From: Pelotomaculum thermopropionicum SI
GTDB taxonomy: Bacteria > Bacillota > Desulfotomaculia > Desulfotomaculales > Pelotomaculaceae
Direction of reading: 5' to 3'
Length of the DNA stretch: 64,000 nt
NCBI GenBank assembly: GCA_000010565.1
Contig: AP009389.1
Span: 992,001-1,056,000, forward strand
Each line of letters opens with the position of its first letter. The stretch's first letter is position 1. The notes under the pieces were generated by a model. That model saw only the letters and a list, made by a program, of their open reading frames with translations. It had not been told where the DNA came from and ran no database searches. Of the stretch, positions 19,267 through 27,570 are shown in pieces. A program made the position numbers and the translations under genes.

Positions 19267-19908
19267 TTGAAAGCTCTAAAGGTGCCGGAAGCAACCATTA
19301 CCAGGTTGTCTGTATATTCCAGATTTCTCGAGCGTATGGACAGAAACGGGATAGTTACGGTTTCATCCGGCGAGATAGCCGAAGGGGTGGGGGTCAGCTC
19401 GGCCCAGGTGAGAAAGGACCTGGCCTATTTCGGCGAGTTTGGCACCCGCGGTGTGGGGTATAATGTAAAGGACCTGATGCATTACACTTCCAAAATCCTC
19501 GGCTTAAACGAGCCCTGGCCGATTGTGCTGGCCGGGGCGGGCAACCTCGGCTTTGCTCTCTGCACGTACAAGGGGTTCAACGACCGCGGCTTTACCATAG
19601 TCGGCGTGTTCGACAACGACCTGACCAAGATCGGCAAGAAAATCGTCGACCTGGAAGTGTATCCCCCGGAGAGGATGCCTGAAGTAATAGCCAAGCACAA
19701 GGTCAGAATCGGGATCATCGCCGTTCCGGCGCGGGCCGCCCAGGAGGTGGCGGATCAAATGGTTAAGAACGGCCTGCAGGCCATTTTAAACTTTGCTCCG
19801 GTTGTGCTTAACGTGCCGGATCATGTGCTTCTCCGGAATGTCGATCTGTCCGTGTCGCTTGAAGTTTTGACTTTTAACCTGGTTCAGAAAGAATCCCAGG
19901 CGGGGTAG
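19267..19908 (+). CDS. rex: Redox-sensing transcriptional repressor Rex
   Basis: 213 residues (TTG start). The N-terminal winged helix (about 1-75) has [22 protein letters not shown], the DNA-recognition region. The C-terminal Rossmann domain has [12 protein letters not shown] for NADH binding. Rex senses the NADH/NAD+ ratio and represses fermentative and hydrogen-related genes when NADH is low. Its place directly after the hydrogenase maturation operon fits that role; which promoters it controls here is not shown by the sequence. Confidence 0.95.
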   Translation: MKALKVPEATITRLSVYSRFLERMDRNGIVTVSSGEIAEGVGVSSAQVRKDLAYFGEFGTRGVGYNVKDLMHYTSKILGLNEPWPIVLAGAGNLGFALCTYKGFNDRGFTIVGVFDNDLTKIGKKIVDLEVYPPERMPEVIAKHKVRIGIIAVPARAAQEVADQMVKNGLQAILNFAPVVLNVPDHVLLRNVDLSVSLEVLTFNLVQKESQAG

Positions 19909-19917
19909 GTTTTGGTC

Positions 19918-20325
19918 ATGGGTTCGAAAATCTTTACCATAGAGTTATCCACCAGCAAGAGTACGCAAATGGTGGATATTACCGGGGAAGTAGAGCGGAT
20001 TGTGTCGCAGAGCGGGGTTAAGGAGGGCACCTGCCATCTTTTTACGCCCCATACCACGGCCGGCTTGACGATAAATGAAAATGCCGACCCCACCGTGACG
20101 GCCGACATTCTCATGGAACTCAATAAAATTATCCCCTTTGATGACGGTTACAGGCATACGGAGGGCAATTCGGCGGCCCACATCAAGTCTTCCCTTGTCG
20201 GTGTATCCCTGTCCGTTTTTGTCACCGGCGGCAGGCTGCTTCTCGGGACCTGGCAGGGCCTGTATTTCTGCGAGTTTGACGGGCCCAGGCGGAGAAAGGT
20301 GCTGGTCAAGGTGGTGGAGGATTAG
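19918..20325 (+). CDS. YjbQ family protein (UPF0047)
   Basis: 135 residues. The UPF0047 signature is present in the C-terminal half (SSLVGVSLSVF, GTWQGLYFCEFDGPR), with HTTAGLTINENADP and the HTEGNSAAH histidines. Family members show a weak thiamine-phosphate-synthase-like activity in E. coli; the true role is unsettled. It starts at ATG 19918, nine bases after rex, so is probably co-transcribed with it. It ends 18 bases before the convergent DUF711 gene. Confidence 0.9.
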   Translation: MGSKIFTIELSTSKSTQMVDITGEVERIVSQSGVKEGTCHLFTPHTTAGLTINENADPTVTADILMELNKIIPFDDGYRHTEGNSAAHIKSSLVGVSLSVFVTGGRLLLGTWQGLYFCEFDGPRRRKVLVKVVED

Positions 20326-20343
20326 CCGGCGTCCTCTTTGACG

Positions 20344-21702
20344 CTAGTTGGTCAGGCTGTTGATTGGGGCCGGTATGCGCCCTCCCCGGCGGACGAACTC
20401 CCCTGCGGAAAACGGTTTTACCGGCATGACAGGCGCCCGGCCGAGCAGCCCCCCGAATTCAACATAATCACCTGCTTTTTTCCCCGCCGCCGGGATCAGC
20501 CGCACGGCGGTTGTTTTTTTGTTAATTATGCCTATGGCGGCCTCGTCCGCGATGATGGCGGCAATAGTTTCCGGAGGGGTGTCGCCGGGCACGGCAATCA
20601 TGTCAAGGCCGACCGAGCACACGCAGGTAAGGGCCTCCAGTTTGTCTAAGGTCAGTGAGCCGGCCTCGGCGGCCCGGATCATTCCGGCGTCTTCGCTGAC
20701 CGGGATAAAGGCGCCCGAAAGGCCCCCCACGTAGGATGAGGCCATGGCGCCGCCTTTCTTTACGGCGTCATTTAAAAGAGCGAGCGCGGCCGTTGTGCCG
20801 TGGGTGCCGCACCGTTCCAGGCCCATGCATTCCAGGATTTCGGCCACGCTGTCACCAACGGCGGGAGTAGGAGCCAGCGATATGTCGACGATGCCGAACG
20901 GCACGCCAAGCTTCCGGGCGGCCGTGCGCCCGACCAGCTCACCCATTCGGGTTATTTTAAAGGCCGTCTTTTTGACGGTTTCGGCCAGAACCCCAAAGTC
21001 GGCCCCCTTTGCCGTCCTGACGGCATTTTTAACCACGCCGGGGCCGCTTACCCCCACGTTAATAACGCACTCCGGCTCACCAACCCCGTGGAAGGCGCCG
21101 GCCATAAAGGGGTTGTCCTCCGGAACGTTGGCAAATACCACCAGCTTGGCGCAGCCGATGCTGTCCCGGTCCGCCGTCAGTTCGGCCGTCTTTTTAATTA
21201 TATGGCCCATCCGGTAAACCGCGTCCATGTTAATGCCGGCTTTGGTGGTAGCCACGTTTACCGAGGAGCATACCCGTTCGGTGGTGGCCAGGGCCTCCGG
21301 GATGCTGTCGATCAGGCGGTGGTCGGCGGCCGTGAACCCCTTATGGACCAGGGCGGAAAACCCGCCGATGAAATTGACGCCCACGGCGGCTGCCGCTTCG
21401 TCCAGAGTCCTGGCAAAATCGGCGAAATTGCCGGTGTTGCAGCTTTCGGCCACGATGGCAATTGGAGTGACGGAAATCCTCTTGTTGACAATGGGCAGGC
21501 CGTATTCCCGCTCGATTTCCTCGCCTGTTTTGACCAGGTTGCCGGCTAACCTGGTAATTTTATCATATATCTTCTGTCTGGCCGCTCGCGGGTTTGGATC
21601 GGCGCAGTCCCGCAGGCTGATGCCCATGGTTATGGTGCGGATGTCCAGGTTTTCTTCCTGTACCATCTTTATTGTCTCGACAACTTCCTGCAGCGTTAGC
21701 AT
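20344..21702 (-). CDS. DUF711 / UPF0210 family protein
   Basis: 452 residues, full length for this family of PFL-fold-like proteins ([22 protein letters not shown] at the N-terminus, [21 protein letters not shown] and [18 protein letters not shown] near the C-terminal half). The biochemical function is not known to me. It is transcribed after the small ACT-domain gene with only 15 bases between. This pairing recurs in many Firmicutes, which suggests the ACT protein regulates or works with it. Confidence 0.88.
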   Translation of the reverse strand: MLTLQEVVETIKMVQEENLDIRTITMGISLRDCADPNPRAARQKIYDKITRLAGNLVKTGEEIEREYGLPIVNKRISVTPIAIVAESCNTGNFADFARTLDEAAAAVGVNFIGGFSALVHKGFTAADHRLIDSIPEALATTERVCSSVNVATTKAGINMDAVYRMGHIIKKTAELTADRDSIGCAKLVVFANVPEDNPFMAGAFHGVGEPECVINVGVSGPGVVKNAVRTAKGADFGVLAETVKKTAFKITRMGELVGRTAARKLGVPFGIVDISLAPTPAVGDSVAEILECMGLERCGTHGTTAALALLNDAVKKGGAMASSYVGGLSGAFIPVSEDAGMIRAAEAGSLTLDKLEALTCVCSVGLDMIAVPGDTPPETIAAIIADEAAIGIINKKTTAVRLIPAAGKKAGDYVEFGGLLGRAPVMPVKPFSAGEFVRRGGRIPAPINSLTN

Positions 21703-21717
21703 AAAACCCCTCCCGGA

Positions 21718-22023
21718 TTAGATGCGGTGCATGAACTTAAATACGTCTTCGTGCTGGGCGTCGATGCGCACGCCAATTTCGCGCCCTTTTCCGGCCAGCT
21801 TTTCCTTAAGCGTGGCCATATCGATGGGGCTGGCGCTCATGTCGGCCACCATGACCATGACCAGGAACTCCTGAAGGATGGTCTGGCTTATGTCCAGGAT
21901 ATTGATGTTGTTGTCGGCGAGCACCTGGGCCACCCCGGCAATTATACCCACCCGGTCGGGGCCGATAACGGTAACGATAATCCGGTTGCCTTTCGGCTCT
22001 TCTTTTTTTACCTGTGAAAGCAC
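21718..22023 (-). CDS. ACT domain protein (UPF0237)
   Basis: 101 residues from a GTG. A single ACT domain is visible from about residue 14 (RIIVTVIGPDRVGIIAGVAQVLADNN) to residue 90. The first dozen residues (SQVKKEEPKGN) are not part of the domain. ACT domains bind amino acids or similar small ligands. It is the first gene of a two-gene unit with the DUF711 gene, and probably the ligand-sensing partner. Confidence 0.88.
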   Translation of the reverse strand: MLSQVKKEEPKGNRIIVTVIGPDRVGIIAGVAQVLADNNINILDISQTILQEFLVMVMVADMSASPIDMATLKEKLAGKGREIGVRIDAQHEDVFKFMHRI

Positions 22024-22139
22024 TGGCCTTTCCCCTTTGCAAAAAAATTAAAGCTGGCTGGCAGCTTCACTTTAATATTGATTTATCCGGACAGGTCCTT
22101 TAAATTCTGAAATTATATTAACTTTGGCGCGGGCAAAAG

Positions 22140-23168
22140 TCAAACCATTTTTGCCGCCGGACCGGAGCCGGTTTTAAAGCAGGCAGGCGGCTGTACCAGG
22201 CCGGATTTCTCATTGCAGTAGAGCGATTTAAAGGAATTGAAGTCCCAGTTTTCAAAGAACCTGGCGGCAGCCTGAACGCCGGCCTGGAAAAGGGCCTCTT
22301 TTTGCTGGTTGATTGTTTCAAAGTCCGTGGTTTTGATGCCGAGCGAAGGGATTGATATGGTCCGGACGCTGCTTTTGGGGTCCAGTTCATGCAGTTTGTC
22401 GTGCGCTTCCATCATGGTTGACAGGGTGGCCTTGAAAAAGTCGAACGGATTGGCTATGCGGGACGGCCTGGTTTCGTCCAGTTCAACCGTCTTAAAGCCG
22501 AATGTGGGCCACGGCGGAACCCCGTCGCCGTCAAAGAGCCAGACCGGAAAATTACTCAATACGCCTCCATCTATAATGTAGCTGTAACTTTTCTGTTTTT
22601 CCGGGCTAAAGAACATAAGTTTGTAGGGCTTATAAAAGAAAGGCAGGGAGGCGCTCATTCTGACCGCCTTATAAACTTCCAGGTCGTCCGGCTTGATGTT
22701 GTAGTTCTTGATGTCGTGAGGCAGTTTCAGGAGCTTGCGCTGCGACACATCGGTAGCTATGACGGTAAGCCTGTAGCGGCACCTGGGATCGTTTTCAAAC
22801 TCTTTCAAGACGAGGTCCTTAAAGGTGTGTACCCCTCTGGCCGCAAGCTTTTCCCGCAACCAGCCGGCCAGAAAACCGCCCTCGTACAGACCGTTTTCAA
22901 ACCACAGGCTTAAGGCCGGGCCTATGTAGGGTATCCGGCCGAGCCAGCCTTTGTCTTTAAATTGCCTGAAATCCAGTTCCCACACAAGTTCTTTAATTTT
23001 CCCAGCAGTATAGCCGGCGGCCACCAGGGAGGCAATAATTGCCCCGGCAGAAGTGCCGGCAACGTTCACCCAGGTATAACCCCTTCTTTCGGCTTCGTAG
23101 AGGGCGCCCAGCATGCCGAAGGCTTTTACGCCCCCTCCTTCGAAGATTGCATCGGCCTGCATTTTCAC
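22140..23168 (-). CDS. Patatin-like phospholipase
   Basis: 342 residues (GTG 23168, six bases after GGAGGTGG). The patatin features are all present: oxyanion loop FEGGGVKAFGMLGAL near the N-terminus, the nucleophile elbow GTSAG (about 39-43), and the catalytic aspartate in IDGGVLSNFPVW. It is a predicted serine acyl hydrolase (RssA/YlbK-like) acting on lipids. No signal peptide is seen, so it is likely cytoplasmic. The 116-base gap after it holds nothing clear. Confidence 0.92.
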   Translation of the reverse strand: MKMQADAIFEGGGVKAFGMLGALYEAERRGYTWVNVAGTSAGAIIASLVAAGYTAGKIKELVWELDFRQFKDKGWLGRIPYIGPALSLWFENGLYEGGFLAGWLREKLAARGVHTFKDLVLKEFENDPRCRYRLTVIATDVSQRKLLKLPHDIKNYNIKPDDLEVYKAVRMSASLPFFYKPYKLMFFSPEKQKSYSYIIDGGVLSNFPVWLFDGDGVPPWPTFGFKTVELDETRPSRIANPFDFFKATLSTMMEAHDKLHELDPKSSVRTISIPSLGIKTTDFETINQQKEALFQAGVQAAARFFENWDFNSFKSLYCNEKSGLVQPPACFKTGSGPAAKMV

Positions 23169-23223
23169 TCTTAACCACCTCCAGGTATTTTATTGGGATG
23201 GTTTTTTAAATGTGACAAAATAG

Positions 23224-23244
23224 AACCAGCCGGTTTGGCTGGTT
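23224..23244 (-). terminator. Terminator after the DUF1540 gene
   Basis: AACCAGCC and GGCTGGTT form an 8-bp stem; on the minus strand CTATTTTG follows. The T run is short. Confidence 0.55.
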
Positions 23245-23253
23245 CATGAAGAA

Positions 23254-23400
23254 TTATTTTTTCTTAAAGGTTTCGCATTTGGTCTGATCGGACTTTGAAG
23301 CGCGATCGATGTTGTTGTGGGCGATTTCGATCATGGGGGCGTTGCAAGCCAGATTGCTGTTATATGTGCATTCGGAAACGGTGCACTTGATGTCGGACAC
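23254..23400 (-). CDS. DUF1540 small cysteine-rich protein
   Basis: A 48-residue protein from GTG 23400, preceded by GGAGGAGGTG. The cysteines (IKCTVSECTYN, LACNA, TKCETF) follow the pattern of DUF1540, a small presumably metal-binding protein common in anaerobic spore-formers. Function unknown. It is a single gene between two promoter/terminator regions and is separated from the patatin gene by a hairpin. Confidence 0.85.
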   Translation of the reverse strand: MSDIKCTVSECTYNSNLACNAPMIEIAHNNIDRASKSDQTKCETFKKK

Positions 23401-23507
23401 GGGATCACCTCCTCCCAGAAATTAAAATTCCCAATTTTTCAAAAAAAATTATTACTGAATCTAAATCTTTAAAAGGTAAACCAAGTTAGCCTTTACGGGA
23501 AAAAGCA

Positions 23508-23537
23508 TTGACAGAACTTATGTTCCCATATTATTAT
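23508..23537 (+). promoter_or_regulatory. Promoter before a 59-residue membrane-protein gene
   Basis: TTGACA (23508-23513), an 18-base spacer and TATTAT (23532-23537), about 36 bases before the start codon. Confidence 0.7.
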
Positions 23538-23573
23538 ATAACCAAACATATGTACTGCCAGGAGGGAATAAGG

Positions 23574-23753
23574 GTGGAAAGAACATGGAAGGAAAACGGC
23601 CTGTATGAGCTTTCTTTTGATTGCCTTGTCGTTGAAAAGGTGCTTGGCTGGCTGGAGAGGGAGGACACCGAGGCGGAAAGAATGGTAGCGTATGGTTTAT
23701 GCTTGGCGGCCGTTGCATACTTCCTGGCAGGCATCTTTCATTACATTTTTTAA
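23574..23753 (+). CDS. Small protein with C-terminal membrane segment
   Basis: A 59-residue protein starting at GTG 23574, seven bases after AGGAGGG. The first 35 residues are polar (ERTWKENGLYELSFDCL, GWLEREDTEAERM) and the last 22 (YGLCLAAVAYFLAGIFHYIF) form a single membrane helix. I do not recognise the family. The good ribosome site and promoter make it a probable real gene; a longer start at 23508 would sit inside the promoter and is unlikely. Confidence 0.6.
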   Translation: MERTWKENGLYELSFDCLVVEKVLGWLEREDTEAERMVAYGLCLAAVAYFLAGIFHYIF

Positions 23754-23903
23754 GATATAGCAATTATTGGTACCATTTGTTACAGATTTTTTAATTTGCA
23801 GCCGGGTATAATTTTCAAAAAAAGGAAGTAACGTTATGCCCGGAACGGAAACTTTGTTTTGATCTTGGAAAGCTGGTTTGAAACCTCGGAGGAAAATAAA
23901 ACG

Positions 23904-23921
23904 CCCTCCCAAAAGGGAGGG
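23904..23921 (-). terminator. Terminator of tRNA-Leu
   Basis: CCCTCCC, four bases, GGGAGGG; on the minus strand it is followed by CGTTTTATTTT. It lies about 100 bases beyond the tRNA-Leu 3' end. Confidence 0.7.
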
Positions 23922-23947
23922 AAATAATAAAGCCCTTATAACACACT

Positions 23948-23980
23948 GCCACCAGGCTGGTCTCCTGGTGGCTTTACTTT
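23948..23980 (+). terminator. Terminator on the + strand after the small membrane protein gene
   Basis: GCCACCAGG and CCTGGTGGC form a 9-bp stem followed by TTTACTTTTAAT. Confidence 0.65.
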
Positions 23981-24023
23981 TAATCCCGGTTGCAACAAAG
24001 TTGCACCATTTTTAGCTGATATT

Positions 24024-24111
24024 TGGTGCGGCAGAAGGGACTTGAACCCCCACGGGCGCACTGCCCACAAGAACCTGAATCTTGCGCGTCTGCCAATTCC
24101 GCCACTGCCGC
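24024..24111 (-). tRNA. tRNA-Leu (anticodon CAG)
   Basis: The minus strand folds into an 85-base class II tRNA plus encoded CCA. The acceptor stem is GCGGCAG/CTGCCGC, the anticodon stem CAAGA/TCTTG has loop TTCAGGT, giving CAG, and the variable arm is long. It decodes CUG. Confidence 0.96.
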
Positions 24112-24143
24112 GTTTTTTTATTTCCTCATCAATTGCAAAAATA

Positions 24144-24172
24144 ATATTAGCATAATCAAAAAACAATGTCAA
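24144..24172 (-). promoter_or_regulatory. Promoter of tRNA-Leu
   Basis: On the minus strand TTGACA (24172-24167), a 17-base spacer and TAATAT (24149-24144), about 33 bases before the tRNA. Confidence 0.8.
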
Positions 24173-24207
24173 CAGCATTGTATTTCCAGAAAATTCATAC
24201 AACATAG

Positions 24208-24251
24208 TATGACTTAATAGTTATTATTTTATGACTTAATCGTTATTATTT
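24208..24251. repeat. Two tandem 22-base repeats
   Basis: Bases 24208-24229 and 24230-24251 are the same 22-base sequence (beginning TATGACTTAAT) with one mismatch (A to C). They lie in an AT-rich gap between tRNA-Leu and the LOG-like gene. Confidence 0.85.
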
Positions 24252-24459
24252 AATGAAAGAAGACATGCCTACCTTGAAATTATATCCCGATATGACTGGG
24301 CAGTACCGGGAAGATGTTGTTAAAAAATTTAAGTACCGGTCAATAAAAGTGAACAATTAAAGGTATTTTTGAAGAAAAGGGGAAAATATACTAAATGTTT
24401 TTGGCAGACTTTATAGCAGGAGGGGGGCGAAAACAATCCGCTGTTTTATTGTCGGTGTA

Positions 24460-24963
24460 ATGGGAGGAGGAGAGTCGGCCCCGCCTGAGGACTGTGCGGC
24501 GGCCTACCGCCTGGGCCAGCTTATAGCTGAGGAGGGATGGGTTCTGCTTAACGGCGGGAGGCCGGCAGGCATCATGGAGGCATCGGCTAAAGGGGCAAAA
24601 GACAGAGGCGGGCTGACTATAGGTATTTTGCCCGGCAACAGTGCCCGCCATGCCTCAAAATACATAGACATTCCGGTTGTCACCGGCATGGGGGACGCAA
24701 GAAACGTAATAAACGTGCTTACAAGCGATGCCGTCGTAGCCCTGCCGGGAAAGGGCGGAACAATTTCCGAAGTGGCTTTAGCGCTTAAAAACGGCAAAAA
24801 AGTAGTTCTTTTAAATTTTGATCCGGGGAAGATTTTTGAAACATACAGGGAAAGCGGCCTTTTGAGAAATGCCGGAAGCCCTGAAGAAGCTGTAAAAATT
24901 ATAAGGAATGAGTTTTGCTCTGGGGATAGAGGCGGAAGGCCGGCTGAGGTGGTTAAAAAATAA
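24460..24963 (+). CDS. LOG / TIGR00725-type nucleotide-binding protein, start uncertain
   Basis: 167 residues from the first ATG. The lysine-decarboxylase-like/LOG Rossmann fold is visible: GWVLLNGGRPAGIMEASAKGA, GILPGNS, MGDARNVINVLTSDAVVALPGKGGTISEVALALK. The homology clearly extends upstream (TIRCFIVGV) in the same frame to about 24433, where an excellent ribosome site AGGAGGGGGG (from 24418) lies. No ATG, GTG or TTG is found there. The true start may be a rare codon such as ATC at 24436. Function may be phosphoribohydrolase-like; unproven. Confidence 0.8.
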   Translation: MGGGESAPPEDCAAAYRLGQLIAEEGWVLLNGGRPAGIMEASAKGAKDRGGLTIGILPGNSARHASKYIDIPVVTGMGDARNVINVLTSDAVVALPGKGGTISEVALALKNGKKVVLLNFDPGKIFETYRESGLLRNAGSPEEAVKIIRNEFCSGDRGGRPAEVVKK

Positions 24964-25002
24964 CAGTTCCGGTTATAATGATCGCGTATGCCACTTTATC
25001 TT

Positions 25003-25031
25003 AACCTGCTCTTTGGGGCAGGTTTTTTTTT
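25003..25031 (+). terminator. Terminator of the LOG-like gene
   Basis: AACCTGC, an 8-base loop, GCAGGTT and a run of T residues. Confidence 0.9.
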
Positions 25032-25039
25032 GGCAAAGC

Positions 25040-25064
25040 AATAACCCGGCGTGGCCGGGTTATT
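25040..25064. repeat. Strong palindrome without T tract
   Basis: AATAACCCGGC and GCCGGGTTATT form an 11-bp stem with a GTG loop, directly after the terminator of the LOG-like gene. The rest of the gap up to the tRNA operon shows no gene. Confidence 0.6.
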
Positions 25065-25214
25065 ACCGCTGTAAAAAGCGGCTGGGTGGGTAGGGTGGGG
25101 TCCCTTTGTTAAAATTATATGCAAAACTGTTGGCATATGTTATTTGTGCGATCAATTTTTTAGAAAAAAAGTATATAGAATGCCTTTACGTTTTTGGGGC
25201 TGCAGCGGCTCTCA

Positions 25215-25257
25215 AAAATAAAAAAAGGCAAGTCTTTCCAACCCCATAAGCCTTGCC
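25215..25257 (-). terminator. Terminator of the tRNA-Pro-Gln-Lys operon
   Basis: GGCAAG (25227-25232) pairs with CTTGCC (25252-25257); on the minus strand TTTTTTTATTTTTG follows. Confidence 0.8.
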
Positions 25258-25271
25258 ATTACTGAACTTTC

Positions 25272-25347
25272 TGGTGGGCCATGAGGGAATCGAACCCCCA
25301 ACCTGACGATTAAGAGTCGCCTGCTCTACCAGTTGAGCTAATGGCCC
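25272..25347 (-). tRNA. tRNA-Lys (anticodon CTT)
   Basis: 73 bases plus encoded CCA on the minus strand, acceptor GGGCCAT/ATGGCCC, anticodon stem GGCGA/TCGTC with loop CTCTTAA. Third gene of a three-tRNA operon. Confidence 0.96.
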
Positions 25348-25377
25348 GTTTTTAATAACTCCTGTTATAAAAAGTTC

Positions 25378-25452
25378 TGGCTGGGGCGGCTGGATTCGAA
25401 CCAACGAATGCCGGTTCCAAAGACCGGTGCCTTACCGCTTGGCTACGCCCCA
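25378..25452 (-). tRNA. tRNA-Gln (anticodon TTG)
   Basis: 72 bases plus encoded CCA on the minus strand, acceptor TGGGGCG/CGCCCCA, anticodon stem CCGGT/ACCGG with loop CTTTGGA. The U1-A72 acceptor start is typical of tRNA-Gln. Confidence 0.96.
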
Positions 25453-25466
25453 GCTTAACAGACTGA

Positions 25467-25544
25467 TGGTCGGGATGGAGGGATTTGAACCCCCGGCCTC
25501 TTGCTCCCAAGGCAAGCGCGCTAGCCAAACTGCGCCACATCCCG
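25467..25544 (-). tRNA. tRNA-Pro (anticodon TGG)
   Basis: 75 bases plus encoded CCA on the minus strand, acceptor CGGGATG/CATCCCG, anticodon stem CTTGC/GCAAG with loop CTTGGGA. First tRNA after the promoter. Confidence 0.95.
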
Positions 25545-25558
25545 TTGATGCAAAATAA

Positions 25559-25587
25559 ATTATAACCAAATAAAATACAGGCGTCAA
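25559..25587 (-). promoter_or_regulatory. Promoter of the tRNA-Pro-Gln-Lys operon
   Basis: On the minus strand TTGACG (25587-25582), a 17-base spacer and TATAAT (25564-25559), 15 bases before the tRNA-Pro 5' end. Confidence 0.88.
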
Positions 25588-25696
25588 GTTTATCTTTCTT
25601 TGCAGGATTTGGGTCGGTATGGCCGGGGCACAGCCTTGCGTATATTCTCAAAAGGCGGGGAAAAATACTAAAAAGCCTTAAGGGAGAAGTGAGCAA

Positions 25697-25843
25697 ATGG
25701 CCAAAAAGGTAAAGGGAACAGTAAAAAGGTGCGGTATTGCAGGCACTACCCGGAACGGTTACCGCGCCGTATGGGATATGGGTAAGGCCTCCGGTGCGAA
25801 GAAGATGGGAAAGGTTTCTGGCCCGGACAGGCCGTCCACATAA
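25697..25843 (+). CDS. Small basic protein of unknown function
   Basis: A 48-residue reading frame from ATG 25697, preceded by GGGAGAAGTGAG. The product is rich in Lys, Arg and Gly (AKKVKGTVKRCGIAGTTRNG at the N-terminus) with one cysteine. I recognise no family. It is not on the antisense strand of any known gene; the radical SAM gene ends 129 bases away. It may be a real small protein, but evidence is limited to the ribosome site and the biased composition. Confidence 0.45.
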   Translation: MAKKVKGTVKRCGIAGTTRNGYRAVWDMGKASGAKKMGKVSGPDRPST

Positions 25844-25971
25844 GCGGTAAACCTGCCAAAAGTTTTTTGCGGTCGATTGAAATGGCAGGGAAAATAAAAC
25901 GGGCGGCAGGGCTGCCTTTTGTGGCAGCACTGCCGTTCTTTTGCTTGAAGCCCCGTGTCCTTGGCCCGGTG

Positions 25972-27354
25972 CTATGCCGGCTGCGCTTGCTGCTTGCTCC
26001 GGCGTTTTTCCCGGATGCCGTCGGCCACGGTGCCCCATTGGTTTGCCTTTTGATCGAGGTATCCGGCAATGGGGTCTTCCAGCACCGTTCCGGCTCCCGG
26101 GTGGGTGGGACGGGCGCCTGATTCGGCCACAATTGCCCTCAGCGCTTCCGGATTGTCGATCAGCGGGCAGGGGCGCAGGTGATTTTCGCAAAAAGGCTGG
26201 CGTTTCTGGAAGGAGGCAAACAGGGGCGAGCGCAGAGCCTCTATAAGGCTCTTTTCGTTGATGTTGTCGGTTGCGAAGTGGACAAAAGCGCATGGTTCCA
26301 CGTCTCCGGCGGCATTAATGTGGAAGTACCGCCGGCCGCCGGCAATGCATCCGCCGGTCATTTCACCGTCATTCCAGAAGTCGGCCAGCATGATCGGTTT
26401 GTGGCTGCGGATGTAGGGGATGCGCTCGGCCAGGTAGGCCCGCTGTTCTGCCGTCACCATCAGCTCCGGATTGGGATTGCGCCCGATGGGGATATAATGG
26501 AACAGCCATCCGTAGGCGGCCCCCTTGTCGATCAGAAAGTCGATAAAGTTGTCGCCGGTGACTTCCATTACGTTATCCCGGGTAATTGTAATTGATACGC
26601 CGAATACGGCCCCCTTTTCCCGCAACAGGTCCATGGCTTTTGTGATCTTCTCGAAGGTGCCGGCACCGCGGCGGGCGTCGGTTTGCTCCTGCCACCCCTC
26701 CAGGCTGATGGCGGGCGACAGGTTCCCCGCCTCGACGATTTTCTCGGCCGTCTCTTCATCAATTAGCGTCCCGTTGGTATAGGCCATAAACGCCATGTCG
26801 CCGTGTTTACCGATAAGTTCGAACAAGCGCGGGTAAGCAAACGGCTCGCCGCCGGACATAACCGCCCAGTAGATACCCAGTTCCTTAGCTTCGGTAAAGA
26901 GCCGGTCCAGCCTTTCAAAGCTGAGGGAATTCTTTTGGGCGTACCTGCCTGCCCAGCATCCTTCGCAGGCCAGATTGCACGCTCCGGTCGGGTCTACCAG
27001 GAAGAAGTTCGGCACGTTTACTCCGTGTTTTTGGGACATTTGGGCCTGTTTTGGGATGCCGAAGATCATTGCATTGATAAACCAGTTGTAAATCAGCCGG
27101 CGTTTTACGTTGGGGTGGGTTGTCTCAAACAGCCTGTTGATGTAGGACCTGATGGCCGGGTTATGCTGGTAGGAGAAGGCAACCCGTTCGATATGTTCCT
27201 TGTGTTCCTTCTTGATGGCAAGAATCTTTGTTAGCTTAAACAGCCTGGGTAGGTTTACTTCGGGGTTTTTTTCGAGGTAGCCCAGGGCCTGGCGGAGTAC
27301 ATGATCTTTTACGAAATTTTTGGCAAAGTCAAAATTCACTGCTTTCAACTGCAT
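25972..27354 (-). CDS. Radical SAM/SPASM-type protein of unknown substrate
   Basis: 460 residues. An N-terminal helical region of about 120 residues precedes the radical SAM cysteines CNLACEGC (about 129-136) and the MSGGEPFAYP motif. Later cysteines (GGCIAGG, DVEPCAFVH, CENHLRPCP) suggest an auxiliary cluster. Such proteins occur in many anaerobic Firmicutes; the substrate is not known to me. The ATG at 27354 is 11 bases after AAAGGAGG. A possible regulator gene lies 216 bases upstream on the same strand. Confidence 0.88.
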   Translation of the reverse strand: MQLKAVNFDFAKNFVKDHVLRQALGYLEKNPEVNLPRLFKLTKILAIKKEHKEHIERVAFSYQHNPAIRSYINRLFETTHPNVKRRLIYNWFINAMIFGIPKQAQMSQKHGVNVPNFFLVDPTGACNLACEGCWAGRYAQKNSLSFERLDRLFTEAKELGIYWAVMSGGEPFAYPRLFELIGKHGDMAFMAYTNGTLIDEETAEKIVEAGNLSPAISLEGWQEQTDARRGAGTFEKITKAMDLLREKGAVFGVSITITRDNVMEVTGDNFIDFLIDKGAAYGWLFHYIPIGRNPNPELMVTAEQRAYLAERIPYIRSHKPIMLADFWNDGEMTGGCIAGGRRYFHINAAGDVEPCAFVHFATDNINEKSLIEALRSPLFASFQKRQPFCENHLRPCPLIDNPEALRAIVAESGARPTHPGAGTVLEDPIAGYLDQKANQWGTVADGIREKRRSKQQAQPA

Positions 27355-27570
27355 TTTTCCAAGATACCTCCTTTTTTTTGACAGTAAATTTATTATAAGA
27401 CGGTTGCCGGCGTTAAAGTGCTTACAAGGTCACCCCCTTTAAAATTTTTTATATTGACCTATTTAGTATAGAAGGTCTTGAATTAAGTTTTTCGTAGAGA
27501 TACACCGATGTCTATAGGCATCAATAAAACACAAAATATCAAAAAAACCCAAAAATTGTTTAAAAAATTT

